Of a stretch of 64,000 bases of DNA, positions 46,527 through 59,150 are shown in pieces. The DNA is from Cryptomeria japonica. Taxonomy: Eukaryota > Streptophyta > Pinopsida > Cupressales > Cupressaceae. The translations under genes and the position numbers were made by a program. Position 1 is the stretch's first letter; every line of letters starts with the position of its first letter. The DNA lies in contig NC_081405.1 in the NCBI RefSeq assembly GCF_030272615.1, forward strand, positions 574,395,252-574,459,251. Direction: 5' to 3'. The notes under the pieces were generated by a model. It saw nothing but the letters and a program-made list of their open reading frames with translations, searched no databases and was not told the DNA's origin.

Positions 46527-48589
46527 TTTAATTTTAACATGAAGGAGAGCATGGAAAACTAAGCACAAATGCAAACCCTAAAGACTCTAGGGAACACACA
46601 AAAGCTCTGCATATCATAACTATAATAGCCTACCAAATTCACAAGGATAGTGAATAATTAACTTACTGGGTTTCCTTGCTAGGTTGAATTTGTTGGAGGG
46701 CACATTGCTTTGCTGAAATTCGCTCCTCTTCTCGCTTAGGGATGGTCTACATTCTTCTTCGAATGCAAGGTATGAAAGAAAATTGATGAATTTCTCTTTT
46801 ATGACGATGTTATTAATTCATTCGTGTTGGACAGAGCAAATTGCTAGCTCCAAGTTTGAATTTCATCTGTTGATCAGGAAGTGAACGGTCGAGGTTGCCT
46901 TTGACAACCTTCAAATGATGACATGACATTTATTAGACTATCCTGGCCACCTCATATTCTTCAAAATTCATTTCATTTGAGCCTTCTTTATGATTTTGTG
47001 TCATTCACCATCTATGCGGGATAAGACTTCCTCAGATTTCTCTCTATTGCTTATCTCAAACTACCTTTTACTATCTTGACAATCCTCATGGGATAAGGTT
47101 TTCCATGTATTTACCTTTGTTTTCTATCTCACGACACCCAAAAGCATTCCTCTCACCCTTGCAGGATAAGGCCTTTCCATCTTTTCTTTATGGACACACC
47201 TTCATCCTTATCCCACAGCACATTTGTCAATGTTGTCCCTTCTCGCAGGATAAGGCCTTTGTATATCCTCTGAGTATCCTATTATCCTTCATTTCTCATA
47301 ACTCCCTGTTATCTCCCGCTTGAAGGTGCATTCCTTGTATCTTTTTCTTCATGCAAGATAATCCTCTTAATCTTTTCCTCTCTTATCCCATGCTCCATCT
47401 CTTGTCCCCACAGGAGCGCATGAGATAAGAGATCCTATCGATCTCACCTTGTAATCCTTATCTTGCAACCATCACTTAGTAGAACAAATCCCTCGTGGGA
47501 TAAGGTTCTTTTCATTTACAGTGTTACCTCTTATCCCACACCACCTTTGCATCAACCCATGAACATTGTGGGATAGCTTTACCTTATAACTCTAAGTTGT
47601 TTATTGTCCCGTGTGCCCATCAAGGAATTTTAAAACTATTGTCAGACAAGACTTTCCTCTCTTCTTCCTTATCTTTACTTATTGCGCATGGTCACATTAC
47701 ATAGTTAGAACTGCTACCATATTTGAGAAATTTCCTTATCCAATGTGAGCCTTTGGTTATTATGAAATGATTGTAGGGTCAGGATCCTTTTGTTACCTCT
47801 GTCTCCTTCTTATCGCGCGAGGATTAATCACAGCTTCAAAATCTTTACAGGATAAGTCTTTTATCTTTAAGATTTGTGAATCCCTTATCCCGTGCAGTCG
47901 AGACCTCTCTCTGAAAAGCCCACGGGATAATAGTTCTTTGTGTTTCCTTTGGTACACTTATCTCACATAACTATGAAACCGAAGCGGGCACTTAGGTGGA
48001 TTATTTTTAGTATGTGAAGAGTAACCAAGGGTAAAGTGATCATGCACGGGGGCCTCCCTAGGGAATTTTTAAAAGGCAAAACTACAGGGACATCCCAATA
48101 CTTAGGCATATAATAAAAAATTAAAGCGACAGCTTGAAGCAGTAACTTCTAGAGTGGGGTCGGTGAACAAATGATAAAGGACCCTTCTAATGACAACTTA
48201 AAACTAGGTCACTGACATATATGTCAACTGTAGAATGTAACATTTCCTAGGGGAACAAAGGGAAAACCTTAACAACTCTAAAACCCTTTGTAAAAACCCT
48301 AAACCCTAAGCTCCAACACGTTAGTAGGGCACAAATAAAGATCAATTTTAAAATCTTCCAACAGTGGCTCTAGCTAGGGGACGTTTGACCACCTCGATCA
48401 AAATGAGAATATAGATCTTTGGGAGAGTAGATGAATCAAAAAACATAGGAATATTTTAAAAAACCCTAATCTAACCTATCTACAAATCCTAAACCTATTG
48501 TGCATGGAAAAGACAAATAAAATAAATGCTTATGGAATTGTCCATGCATTCGTAGTTCCTACATTTCACCATTCATATCAGTGAGGAAG
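46527..48589 (-). other. Spacer between integrase and the extra frame, with a GGATAAG/CTTATCC word array
   Basis: No coding frame. From about 47016 to 47970 some twenty copies of a (G)YGGGATAAG word occur in both orientations (see the separate entry). The part 48000-48580 holds nothing recognisable. Confidence 0.65.
47016..47970. repeat. Alternating array of GYGGGATAAG and its complement CTTATCCCRC
   Basis: Forward words lie near 47016, 47089, 47161, 47245, 47354, 47420, 47495, 47569, 47849 and 47923; complementary words near 47049, 47207, 47381, 47456, 47530, 47740, 47811, 47887 and 47957. The spacing is about 35-60 bp and the orientations largely alternate, so neighbouring words could pair as stems of hairpins. 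Confidence 0.8.
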
Positions 48590-49870
48590 CATGAATCCTC
48601 ACCATTCTTCTCTGCAACAACAAATAGCCCCAACAACAAGGCTTCAAATTTTCCATGTTTGCCTTTATCTTGGGCTCTAGAATTTCAAAGTAGTACCAAA
48701 TCATTAATCTCAAATTTTCTTTCTGGTGCTTTTTTGTCAAATAGGTACTTACATTTTTGTTGCAACCTTATGTTCATCCTATGATTATCTTCTCTGCTTT
48801 CATCCAATTTTGAAAGTGTCTCCATTCTTTCTTCCAGTGGATCTGACATTTCCAAGTTATTTTCATGTATGAACTTGTACATAGGAAGCGAATTATTTAT
48901 GGGCATCCTTTATTTAGATCTATACACCAGCTCAAAAGGAGATGTTCCTATAGTCTTCTTGAAAGTGATCCTATCTACCCATAGTTCTATTTTAACTTAG
49001 AATCCCAAGCTCTCTTGTTTTTCCAAGTGTTCTCCTGATGATCTTCATGATATTCTTGTTGCTGGACTTAGCTTCCCTATTTCCTTGTGGATGGTATAGA
49101 GACACATAAGAGATGCTTCTCCCATATGATTTACAAAATTCTATGAACTCGTCAGATCTAAATCACATGGAATTGTCCATGACGAGTCTTACTGGTACTC
49201 CAAATTGGGTCACAACATTGTTTAGCATGAATTCAATAACCACTTTACTGGTTGCTTGTCTTGTGGTGATAGCTTCCACCAACTTAGTAAAATAGTCATT
49301 AGCAACCAATATCCATTTATGTCAACCACTAGACTTTTCAATGATTTCTCTAATAAAATTAATACCCCACTGATGAAAAGGGGTTTCTACTTGCATAGAC
49401 ATGAGAGGTAGTGCTCCAACATATTTTAGCTTACACAAGAACCTCTATCAAGGCCCACACCTTCTTACAAAGGTGTGTGCATCCTTAAATAAAGATGGCC
49501 AAAAGTATCCTGCCCTTAATACCTTGTGAGCTATGGTATTTGCTATAAAATTTCCTCCACATACCCCATCATGCATTTCTCTTAACACAAGTTGAGCTTG
49601 TTATTCATCTAGACAAAATAATGAAAACCCATATTTGTCTCTGTAATATAGGTCTCCAATAGTAAACACATACTTCTGTGATCTCAGTTTTAATATTCTT
49701 TTTTGGCTTTCTGTGAAACCTTCTAGATACATGGAGTTTGTAAGAAAAGGAATAATATAAGTGTACCATGGGGTTCTTTGTAGGCTACAAATGATACCTT
49801 TTGAATCAAATAGAAGATTTATCTTGCCAGCCTCTAAGTTCTCCTCAGGCATAGGCTTTGTTAACCCCAT
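48590..49870 (-). pseudogene. Outer gypsy element integrase
   Basis: On the minus strand the zinc domain shows LVLREMHDGVCGGNF and VLRAGYFWPSLFKDA (49600-49490). The core has FHQWGINFI, where the family has Asp in place of Asn, then VANDYFTKLVEA, VRLVMDNSM (Asp), FIEFCKSYG and YHPQGNREAKSSNK (49090-49040). In this last motif the catalytic Glu appears to be Lys. The C-terminal part (MPINNSLPMYKFI to FEINDLVLL, 48906-48685) follows in order. Stops and the altered acidic residues make it inactive. Confidence 0.82.
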
Positions 49871-50507
49871 TCCTTAGACCAACTTAGTGATTTGAATGCC
49901 AACATGAAATTCTTGGATCTTGTTAATCCATCTATACTTTCTTCTTGTTGTCTCTAATTGGACAAAGATGTCCTTTACTACAGAATTAGGCACATAAGAT
50001 ATGACTTGGGCACCTACTAGGTAAGGCCTAAAACTTTTTATAGCCTTGACTAAAGCATATGATTTCTTTTCCACAATGTCATATTTGAGTCCGGCTTCCT
50101 AAATGGATTTTATATAGAAAGCAACATATTTCTCATACCCTGCATTCTTCTTTTGTAACATAACAACAACCATAGTGTGAAATGAAACAAAGAAAAAAAA
50201 CTAGAAAGGTTTGCTAAAATTTGGTTCCTTTAAAATAAGAGCCTACTTAGTGGCTCTCTTGATGGCTACAAAAGCTTCCAAAACTTCATTTGTCTAGTTA
50301 ATCACAACCCCTTTCTTCAGAATCCTTAAAAAAGGTTTTACAATCTCAGCAAAATTAGATATAAACTTAAGGATAAAGTTTATCTAGCTAAAGAAATATT
50401 GAATGAATTCAATAGTTTTGGAAATAGGTATTCTATCAATAACAACCACTCTCTCATGATCTATTCTTACCACATCTTTGGACACAATATGTCCTAATAG
50501 TTTGCCT
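49871..50507 (-). pseudogene. Outer gypsy element RNase H
   Basis: Pieces in the right order on the minus strand include INWTNEVLEAFVAIKRA (about 50300), ALILKEPNF, VEKKSYALVKAIKSFRPYL and KYRWINKIQEFHV (to about 49900). This is the tether and RNase H region that follows gypsy RT. Several stops and frameshifts are present. Confidence 0.65.
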
Positions 50508-51446
50508 TCAATTATAGTAAAGTGGCATTTTTTTAGGATTAAGAGAAATCCCATATTTTAGTGCCCTGACAAATACCTTTTCTAAGTGCAAACAATGCTC
50601 TTCTCCCTTGTTAGAGAATGTTGTCAAATCATCTTGATAGACAACCATAATAGTGTCTATAATGTCTAAAACAGATGCATCCATAGCTCTCTGAAATGTT
50701 GCTCTAGCATTAGTCAGTCCAAAAGGTACTATGACATAGAAATAAGTTCCCCATGAAGTAGTCAAGGTAGTCTTGTATTGTTCTGATTCTTTGACATTCA
50801 ATTGGTTGTAACCAAAGAATCCATCCATCATGGATAACAACTCACAACATGTGACCTTTTGTAGCATTTATTCCATGTTAGGCAAGGGGTAGTTATCCTT
50901 CAATGATGACACATTTAAATTCTTCAAATCCACACATAGTCTAATGTCACCATTCTTTTTCTTGATAGGAACAAGGTTAGAAACCCATGAAGAATGCCTG
51001 ATGGGTTTGATAATAACACCATCTTTGAGTTTCATCAATTCCTCTTATATTCTGGGTCTAAGAATTGGGTTAATTGTCCTTTTCTTTTGTCTAAAGGGCC
51101 TAGAAGCTGGGTCCAAAAGAATTTCACGTTGGAATAGGTCTTGTCTATAGGCTTTCAGGTCATCATATGGCCATGCAAAAAAATTCTTATATATTTGGAG
51201 CAAAGCGACCAACATAATCATGATTTTCAAACTAATTCTTTTACCAATGTAGACATTTCTAGGAGATGAATCAGTTCCTAAGTTAATTAATTTAGGATTG
51301 TCTTTATTTATAAGGGTCTGCTTCATTATTTGGATATCTTGACTGTCAAAGACTCTTTCTAGATCTACCAATCCTTTTGGGATATTATTTGTCTTTAGCT
51401 ACACTATCTCATTCCCAAAAACAATATCTTTTCCATCTATAGTTTA
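50508..51446 (-). pseudogene. Outer gypsy element reverse transcriptase
   Basis: The minus strand reads FFAWPYDDLKAYRQDLFQ (51180), PFRQKKRTINPIL, SSWVSNLVPIKKKNG, IRLCVDFKNLN (first catalytic Asp, about 50940), MMDGFFGYNQLNV (50830), VPFGLTNARATFQRAMDA (50720) and VVYQDDLTTFSN (50650). The last is the catalytic motif; both Asp are kept, with Gln in the second position. There are stops after ILRPRI and after LPNME. The first codons continue the frame that ends at 62459 on the other side of the Athila-like insertion. Confidence 0.9.
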
Positions 51447-52708
51447 TCTTCAGCCCAACAATAAGAATAATAACTCTAGTTGAAGCCTCAACCCAAAGTT
51501 TGGACATTCACTTGGTAAAGTCACTATTTCTATATCTAGTGTTCATTTGATTGTCAACCCAGGGATGTAATACTTGAAATGGGTCTACACTATATATGCA
51601 CTAAGTTCCTGCAATAGCTACTCTGCATTACTGCATCAACTAACATTATGCAGAAAAGATAAGAAAGAATTTAAACTATTGAAAGGCTACAGGAAAATTT
51701 TTGCATTAACATAAATTCATTCAAGCAATAATAGCTAATTTCAATGCTGATAAACATAAATTACTTTATTTTGGTTTGGCTGTAGGAACACTCAGTGGAT
51801 CTGTTTCTAGTGGCTACAGGAATAGTCAATGCAAGAACATCTACTGCAGCTAACGAAAGAAAACTAATCATAACAAATGCACAGGAACACTCACCAAGTG
51901 GGCCCCCTTGGGTGAGTGATTCCAGGCCTCCCAAAAATAACTCTAACTGTTCAGAATAACATATTTTTATTCATCATTCTTTGAAAGTCATTACATGATT
52001 CAACATGAAAAGAAACTAAAAAACACTTGTAAAAGTCCTCTGCTCTACTTTCTCTCTTTTTCTATCTAACCTGTAAGAAGATATGAAGAGCTTATTTTAA
52101 AAGAAATCATCTACTTTAGACAACACAGATGATGTGGAAGAGAAGAGGCAGACAATTAATCGAGAAAGGAGATAGCTGAAGTTAAGCTACAAAAAATGTG
52201 GATCTAAACCATACCATATTTATAACATACTATGGCAGTATTTACAACGGCAATATCCACTTGAGTTAGAAATCAGTAGTATCACGTGATTGCTTCTCCT
52301 ATGTCATTCCTTAAGCTTTTCAACATTTCTGTTGTTCGATCTTTCAATCATCTTCTTGCATATCTCTTCCTGCAACTGGCCTGATAGGCGAACTTCCACC
52401 GCAACATCATTTATTCCCTGCACTTTAAAAGAAATAACATACAAGAACATACATACATATTTTATTTAATCAAGACATCTATTAATTTCACACATGATAT
52501 TTCCCTAAACAATTTGCATGGCAATAGGAATGAAACACATGGCTGCAGGAATAAACTGGCAAAGACAAAACATGTTTTAATAGGTTAAGGCTAACATCTA
52601 AAATACATATAATAAACTTTCAATACATCATTACTACTATGTAAATCAAAATATGGAAAAATATCAAGAGTTATAAGGATAAAAATATACCAATGTCTCA
52701 ACTCATCA
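51447..52708 (-). repeat. Athila-like 3' LTR (about 1262 bp)
   Basis: Direct repeat of 61200-62458; by eye roughly nine in ten bases agree in sampled stretches. On the minus strand it starts TGATGAGTTGAGACATTG at 52708. The left edge TCTTCAGCCCAAC aligns with TGTTCATCCCAAC of the other copy. Words like RCAGGAAY (51690, 51785, 51815, 51880, 52548) recur within it. Confidence 0.9.
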
Positions 52709-52723
52709 TGCCCCCCAACTTTA
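52709..52723 (-). other. Athila-like element polypurine tract
   Basis: The minus strand reads AAAGTTGGGGGGCA directly before the 3' LTR. Confidence 0.8.
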
Positions 52724-53013
52724 AGATCTTGTTGATCCTACACCAAGAGGAATTTTTTTATTCTTGCACTAACTCTTAGGTCACCAATGGTTCCTTGACC
52801 TGTTCATCCTGAAGCTAAATTCTAGTAAAATCCTATCATCTTTTCCAACCTGGACTATCTAGTTTCTTTTGTAACTACTTCATAAGGCTTATCCGTAGTC
52901 TTACATCCCAATAGTGGCCACATAAGAATAGGAGGCTAAAAGATCAAAGGTACCGAGTTATTGGTTTTCTCTCTGCCCAGTTGTATAAATTTAGGGGATC
53001 TTTGCATAGTTGC

Positions 53014-54925
53014 CTAAAAATTTGGCAATGAATAAGGTTCTCCCAGATTCAATTCTTCTAGCAAGTTATTCCAGTGCTGATTTAAACCATCAATTGCAAC
53101 TGCACTTTCAGCTTGAAGTAAATGCTCATATGCTTGGTATATTTCTTCTCTCATTGGCAGCACTGGATTCCTAACATCTTGCCTTACCAGTAACTTCTGC
53201 CTTTCATAATAAAGAACTCTTGGCTCTTTTGCTTCTTTCCTCAATGGCCTGGACAATCAAATTCAAAATCCTTGTATGCTTTGGCTTGTGCCCCCATGCT
53301 GATCTCATTTTGAATCCATGACATTAAAGCTTTTATATGGATATCACCAATATATAACAAAGGATTCCACTCACTATCTGAAGCTACAACATTGTTATAT
53401 AAATAAAATTCACATAAGAATTTTTTCACAGCTGCTAGAAAAGTCTGGTAAGCATCATAAAATTCCTCAGGAGTTTCTAAAGAGAGGCTAAGGTCCCTGA
53501 CAATGTGGTTCAATTTCAAATTTAAATACCGCTCCCTTAAATGCAAAGCATAAACCCTTGGTGGTGCCCTACATTGCATCAATTTAGGGACCATACTAGT
53601 GATTGTCAACTTTAGCCTCTAATTCTTCAATTTTGTTATCCCTCTTTTCAACTTATCTATAAAATGTTAACGCAGTAGATAAACTGCTTAGGGATGATGA
53701 AGGTCTAATAGGTGTTACCCTAGGCCGTGGAATCTCTTCAACAGGTTCCTCAAGCTGCTCTGCCACAAATGAAAGATTTGAGAGTCTATCAACATCATCT
53801 TCCTTCTAAGTTTCAACATATGTAGGGCTCCCTTCTTTTGATGTTTCCACTGAAATAACCTCTATCAGATCACCTACTAGATGGGCCTTCTGGGTTTTAT
53901 TCCGAGTCCTTCTCACATAAACCTTTAAAGTGGCTACAGAAATGGTTTCTACCTATGGCTTTGCTACAGGAGTATTTCTTTTAGACCTACACCTCTTGGC
54001 TGGAGGAGAAACTCGAGTTGCATGCGACTGAACCATAGGTTCTTCATCTGCATCAATTATTTTCAATTCCTTCCCTTTTCATTTAGAAGATGGCAATTCT
54101 CTTTGAAGAGAAGTGGAGGGCTGCTCTACATTTGTTTCAACCATCTCTTCCTCCATAATAGCCACAACTCCTTTAGTGATGAGAAATTCATTCTCTATAG
54201 AAACTATAGGAGAAGAGGGTTCTTCAATATTTTGTTTTTCAACTATTGGCACATTTGCAATAGGAGCATCTTCAACCCTAAACTGCAATATGCCTTCAAA
54301 TTCCCCCCATTTCATCTGTGAAAAATCTGTAAGAGAACATTCTACAAGAAATTTAATCAAACCATGATGGCTGAAAAGAATGATTTCCATTCTTTTGTGT
54401 TTCTTTGGCACTTATGGAAATGAGGTGGTATAGAAAATTTGGGACATTCACTCTTCGACCATGTCATAAATGACTAAGCAATTTGAAATGGGGTGAATGT
54501 AAATTTGAATACCTCCCTTCACAAGTAATGTATTTCATTACATATAAAGCCACTTGGGGCCACTCTGCTACTAAGGAAACCCTCCTAGTTCCTTGCTTGT
54601 CCATTGTTAGAGGTCCATCTGTGGGAAGTGTAAACTCTCCTCTGGAGCTTCTAGCGTCTTTTGATTTTGGAAATAATTCTCCTTCCTGCAGCAACCCTAT
54701 AACTTCAGCTATCTGCTTCTCTGTAGCAATGACCCTTAATCCTTTAATAATAGCCTCTCCTTCGTTGAATGAATGAATAAACTTTGCGGCAATCTCTTCA
54801 TTATAATCCCTGATTTTCAAAAATTAAACAATCCAACCATGCTGCCTAAAATAATGCTCACAAAGAGCATCTTGTAGCAATGCATCATGGACTGTTGGTT
54901 CATGGTGGATTGGATCTCCACCCAT
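53014..54925 (-). pseudogene. Extra 3' frame of the Athila-like element (env position, unknown function)
   Basis: The minus-strand ATG at 54925 (MGGDPIHHEPTVHDALLQ) is followed by open pieces 54820-54464 (AEVIGLLQEGELFPKSKDA), 54411-54079 (acidic, Pro/Ser-rich, ends near a KGKEL-type basic patch), 53609-53241 and 53256-53014 (helical). The frame may begin further upstream at about 55000 (FATLIE, then a stop). Athila elements have an env-like frame here, but I see neither a signal peptide nor a transmembrane segment, so this is better called an extra frame. Stops and at least two frameshifts break it. Confidence 0.55.
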
Positions 54926-55470
54926 TTCTTACTCTATTAATGTAGCAAACTCTATAGCTGAGAAACGAAGAACCAAAATATCCTTACAGACTAAAAATTG
55001 AAACTTCCTTACACATCTCCAAATTTGGAGAGCAGAGTTTAGCGGGGGAGTTTATAACTTTCTTATGCCAAAGAATTTATTGTTAAATAAATGATGGCAA
55101 GTAATTGAATCACGATACCGAAAAGGACAAGTAATTACTAATTTTGGAAATCTAACCATTAGAAACCTGCCCCCAATTTACTTTGGCATGTGTCCACACA
55201 GGCGGAAAGGATGTAGGGAAGTGTACGCAGATTTAGGAAAGGCAATAATCATAATGAAATCATAAATGTGTAATTACAATAAAATACAATATGTACATAC
55301 CTGTAGTCGTGTGAGAAGAAAGGTGAAATAAAATGAAATGATAGATAAGAAAATGAGATGGGATGACATCGATGGAAATTTTATTTTTGGAGAAGAATAT
55401 TTCCATAAGACATGGAAATATTGTTGTGAAATGAGGTGAGGAGAATTATGAAGTGGAAAGCATGTTTACT
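54926..55470. other. No gene seen between the Athila-like pol tail and the extra frame
   Basis: AT-rich spacer with purine-rich stretches on the plus strand at about 55315-55450. No domain signature. Confidence 0.5.
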
Positions 55471-56789
55471 GCAGTGGCTGCAGGAACCTTACCTCCATTA
55501 CTTTGCTCAATTACTGAAGGAACTTGATCAATGGTTGCAGGAACCTGATCAATTGCAACAGGAACTTGTGTTTGATCCTTTTGAGCAAATTGCTACAGGA
55601 AATCCTCTTTATTGGTCAGCTTATGATAAAGATGCAATCGATGACCATTCACCAAAAGCTTAAACCAAATAGGGTCAATTATGGTCAAATGAATAGCTCG
55701 ATTGTTGAAAACTTCCTCTATCTCATATGAACCTAACCATCTGGTTTGTAGTTTTCCCATAGTATCTTTATATCGAGAGTCATACAATATTGCCTAGTCA
55801 CCGCCTTTGAATTTTTTCTCTTTGATATATTTATCATGCCACTTTGCTCTCTGATTTTCTATCATTTCTATCTGTTGGACAACCATTTTTCTCCATTCAT
55901 CCAAAGCATTTAATTGTTGAACACGTTCTTTTTGTGCTTCAGAAAGTGTCATATTAAATTGTAAAGCCATCCTCAAAGTTTTATGCTCAAACTCAATAGG
56001 CATCATTGCTGCTTTTCCATACACCATCTCAAAAGGTGTAAAGCCAATTGGTGTCTTCCAAGTTGTTCTATATGCCCAAATTTCTTTTGAAAGCCTATCA
56101 AACCAGTTTTTTTTATGAAGAGCTACTATCTTGGTAAGAATATCTTCAAGCTCCCTATTGGTAACTTCTAACTATCCATTAGCTTGTGGATGATATGGGG
56201 TAGATTTTTTATGCCTTATATTGTATTCATTGACCAAGTCTACAATCAATGTTGAAGTAAATTATGGGCCTTGGTCTGATACAATTTCCCTTGGTACTCC
56301 AGATCTTGTAAATATCTCTTCATAAAGAAACTCAACCACCTTATTATCTCTTACATGTGTCATGGCATGAGCCTCCACCCATTTGGTTACATAATCTATA
56401 CATACTAAAATGTAGGATTTTCCATTAGAAGGTGGATCAATTGGGCTAACAAAATCTAATCCCCATTTATCAAATGGTGCAACCAATATTTGTGGATACA
56501 ATGGTATCTTATCAGATTTAGTAGGTCTACCCATGCACTGGCATCTGTCATATTTTCTTGTATATTATGTTGCAACCTTATATAATATGGGCCAATAGTA
56601 TCCTATATTCAATATTTTGAGTGTTGTTTGTTTAGCAACAAAATGTCCTCCACACAGCTCATCATGACATGCATGCAAGATATCATATGTTTCATCTTCT
56701 CTTACACATCTTCTCATTATTTGGCCAGGTCTAGTATAAAACAAACAATTAGCATTCCATGAGAAGTTAAAGATTTTCTCTACTAACAA
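55471..56789 (-). pseudogene. Athila-like integrase with a repetitive C-terminal tail
   Basis: On the minus strand the zinc domain (DILHACHDELCGGHFVAKQT, 56690-56630) is followed by the core: PFDKWGLDFVSPI (first Asp, about 56470), YILVCIDYVTKWVEAH, EIVSDQGP (second Asp, 56265) and a YHPQANG motif near 56190. FEMVYGKAAMMPIEFEHKT, WHDKYIKEKKFK, TRWLGSYEIEEVF and LYHKLTNKEDFL match the Athila C-terminus. A TAG follows DFL near 55594. Beyond it the same frame reads TQVPVAIDQVPATIDQVPSV, a repeat of the unit QVPxxID, up to about 55470. Confidence 0.85.
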
Positions 56790-57007
56790 CCTTCTTTCCT
56801 TAGGAGAGAAATGAAGGGGAATTTTAGCAGTAGCTAAATAGTTGGCAATATCAGCATACCAAGGACTGTGGGCTTGTATAAGGAATAGATGTTCATCCAG
56901 AAAAGAATCATCTATGCTTGTAGAATCTTCTTGTAACTAAAGTATTGAAAGATGTCTGCAACTACATTGGTCTTCCCTGGTTTATCAATAGCTATGATAT
57001 CAAATTC

Positions 57008-58298
57008 CTACATCAACAATAACCAGTGAGCTAATCTACCAATAATTGAAGGCTTATTCATAAGATATCTGATTGTAGTATGATCAGTATGCACAAATAT
57101 GGGATACCCTATGATATAGTGCCTGAATTTGTTGAGTGCATATATAACTGCTAACATTTCCTTTTCAGTGACTGTGTAATTTAACTTAGGCCCCTGCAAG
57201 TTCTTGCTAATATAATATATTTCACTTTCCAAATTATCAATCTTTTGTCCTAATACTTCTCCTATTGAATAATCAGATGCATCTGTATGGATTTGAAATG
57301 GTAAGGACCAATTCAGACCTTTAAGAACTGGTGCTTGGGTCAAAGTGTGCTTAAGCTTCAAGAAAGCTTCATTCCATGAAAAATTCCATCTAAATTCCAT
57401 ATCCTTTGTAAGTAGAGAATATAATGGACTTGCAGTTTTTCTGAAATCTTTGATAAACCTTCTATAGTATCGAGCATGACCAAGGAAACTTCTTACATAT
57501 TTTTTCTTTATCGGTGCATTGATATTTTGAATGAATTCAATCTTTGTTAGGTCAACCTGTATTCTTTTTATAGAGATATGATAACCAAGGACTATTCCTT
57601 CTTGCATCATTACGAAGCACTTCTCACTATTTAATGACAAACTATAGTCTTCACACCATTGGAAAAAAAATTTCAGGTTCCCCAATGCTTCTTCAAATTC
57701 AGAATCATAAGTTGTAAAGTCATCCATATAAATTTCCATGATGTCTTGAGAAATATCTGAAAATATACCGATCACTGCTCTTTGAAAAGTGGCTAGAGCA
57801 TTACACAATCCAAAAGGAAGAAAAAACTATGAATATGTGCCCCAAGGACAAGTAAATGTTGTCTTTTCTTGGTCCTTTGGGGCTATCAAAATATGTTTGT
57901 AACCACTGAATCCATCAAGAAATGAAAACTCTCTTCCCAGCCAAAGAGTCCAATACCTGATCCACAAATGGTAATGGAAAATGATCTTTTCTTCTTGCTA
58001 AGTTCAAAGCTCTATAATAAACACACACCTTCCATTTTCCTCCTTTCTTAGGAACTATTACCAAAGGTTATACCCATTGGCTATCAGAGATAGGATAGAT
58101 AAACCCAACCTTTAACAACTTCTGCAATTCCTCTTTAACTATTTCTTTTAATGCAGGATTGATTCTTCTTTGTGGTTGTCTAAGTGGGAAACATTCTTCT
58201 TTTATATAGATATGGTGGGTGCAAACTATTGGATCTATTCCATGCATGTCCTTGTAATCCCATGCAAAGGCATTTTTATGACATTTAAGCAAGTCCAC
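57008..58298 (-). pseudogene. Athila-like reverse transcriptase and RNase H
   Basis: The minus strand starts with KNAFAWDYKDMHGIDPIVC (58270), RQPQRRINPALKEIV and PISDSQWV (58075), a typical Athila opening. The fingers/palm segment 58067-57809 is frameshifted. Then MCNALATFQRAVIGIF, MEIYMDDFTTYD (catalytic YMDD intact, 57735), VLGYHISIKRIQVD and the tether (SFLGHARYYRRFIKDF) follow. RNase H has FQIHTDASDYSIGEVL (first Asp), YTVTEKEMLAVIYAL (Glu) and VHTDHTTIRYL (Asp, 57085). The 266-codon piece 57808-57008 is open throughout. Confidence 0.93.
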
Positions 58299-58879
58299 GA
58301 GTGCTACCTTTTGAGTATCTAAAAGATCACTATTGATATTGAAAACATTTATTCAAATCAACTTCTATTTTGATAGTAAGATCAATATGGGATATATAAG
58401 AAAAATTAGAAGTACAGACTTCCTATGGCAACATAGTATGCAATATATCAGTGGCTATAGGAAAGTCCAAATCTGCAATATTTGGTACCAACTCCTGCAA
58501 TTGTTGTTCTTTCATCAACTCATTTATCATAATTTTATAAATAATTCAATCTTCATCATGTAATTTCATGAATGACCCTTGATTAATCATCATAAGGTGA
58601 TTAATAGAGTCAACTCCCTCAGATTCTTCTCCCAAAGTAGGGCAAACATCTTGTTGTTGACTAAACTGGGGCTGTGAAGGAGAATACAGAGCTAATGTTT
58701 TTGTAGAGTTCCCATCTCAAATAGTCATATCCCCTAATCTACATCCAATATATGCATCAGTCGTGGCAAGCCAAGGTCTTCCCAAAATAACCGGATATCC
58801 CCCAGTGTTACCTTTGGAGATAGAATCATAAAGTCTACAGGGTATTCCCAGGTATCCAAAATAACAACTACATCTTCAA

Positions 58880-59150
58880 TCATACAATCAAGTCGCACTG
58901 TAGAGCTATCAACAAGCTATAGAACTATGGGTGTAGGCCTTAGACTATTGATTTTAAGCTACAACATTACTTCTCTTGTCATCACATTAGTGGTTGCTCC
59001 TAAATCAACTAAAACATTCCTTATCTGGCTGCCATTAATGATTATACTCACAACAGGACTAACTAGATCAAAATATTTAGGAATTGAAACCTTTCCTAAC
59101 ATAATATCTACCAGTTGACCCATCACATGCACTATTTGCAAGTCCTTCTT
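58880..59150 (-). pseudogene. Athila-like protease
   Basis: VSIIINGSQIRNVLVDLGATTNVMTREVML on the minus strand (59055-58959; first 20 residues enough to see it) contains the catalytic segment VLVDLGAT, where the usual Ser/Thr after Asp is Leu. Stops follow. It lies between gag and RT as expected. Confidence 0.75.

Noticed and set aside
46152-46562. Plus-strand 136-codon frame
   Set aside because: Lies opposite the N-terminus of the outer element's extra frame; no domain and weak composition.
55436-55663. Plus-strand frame with WLQEP repeats
   Set aside because: Antisense of the QVPxxID tail of the Athila-like polyprotein, which continues a known domain.
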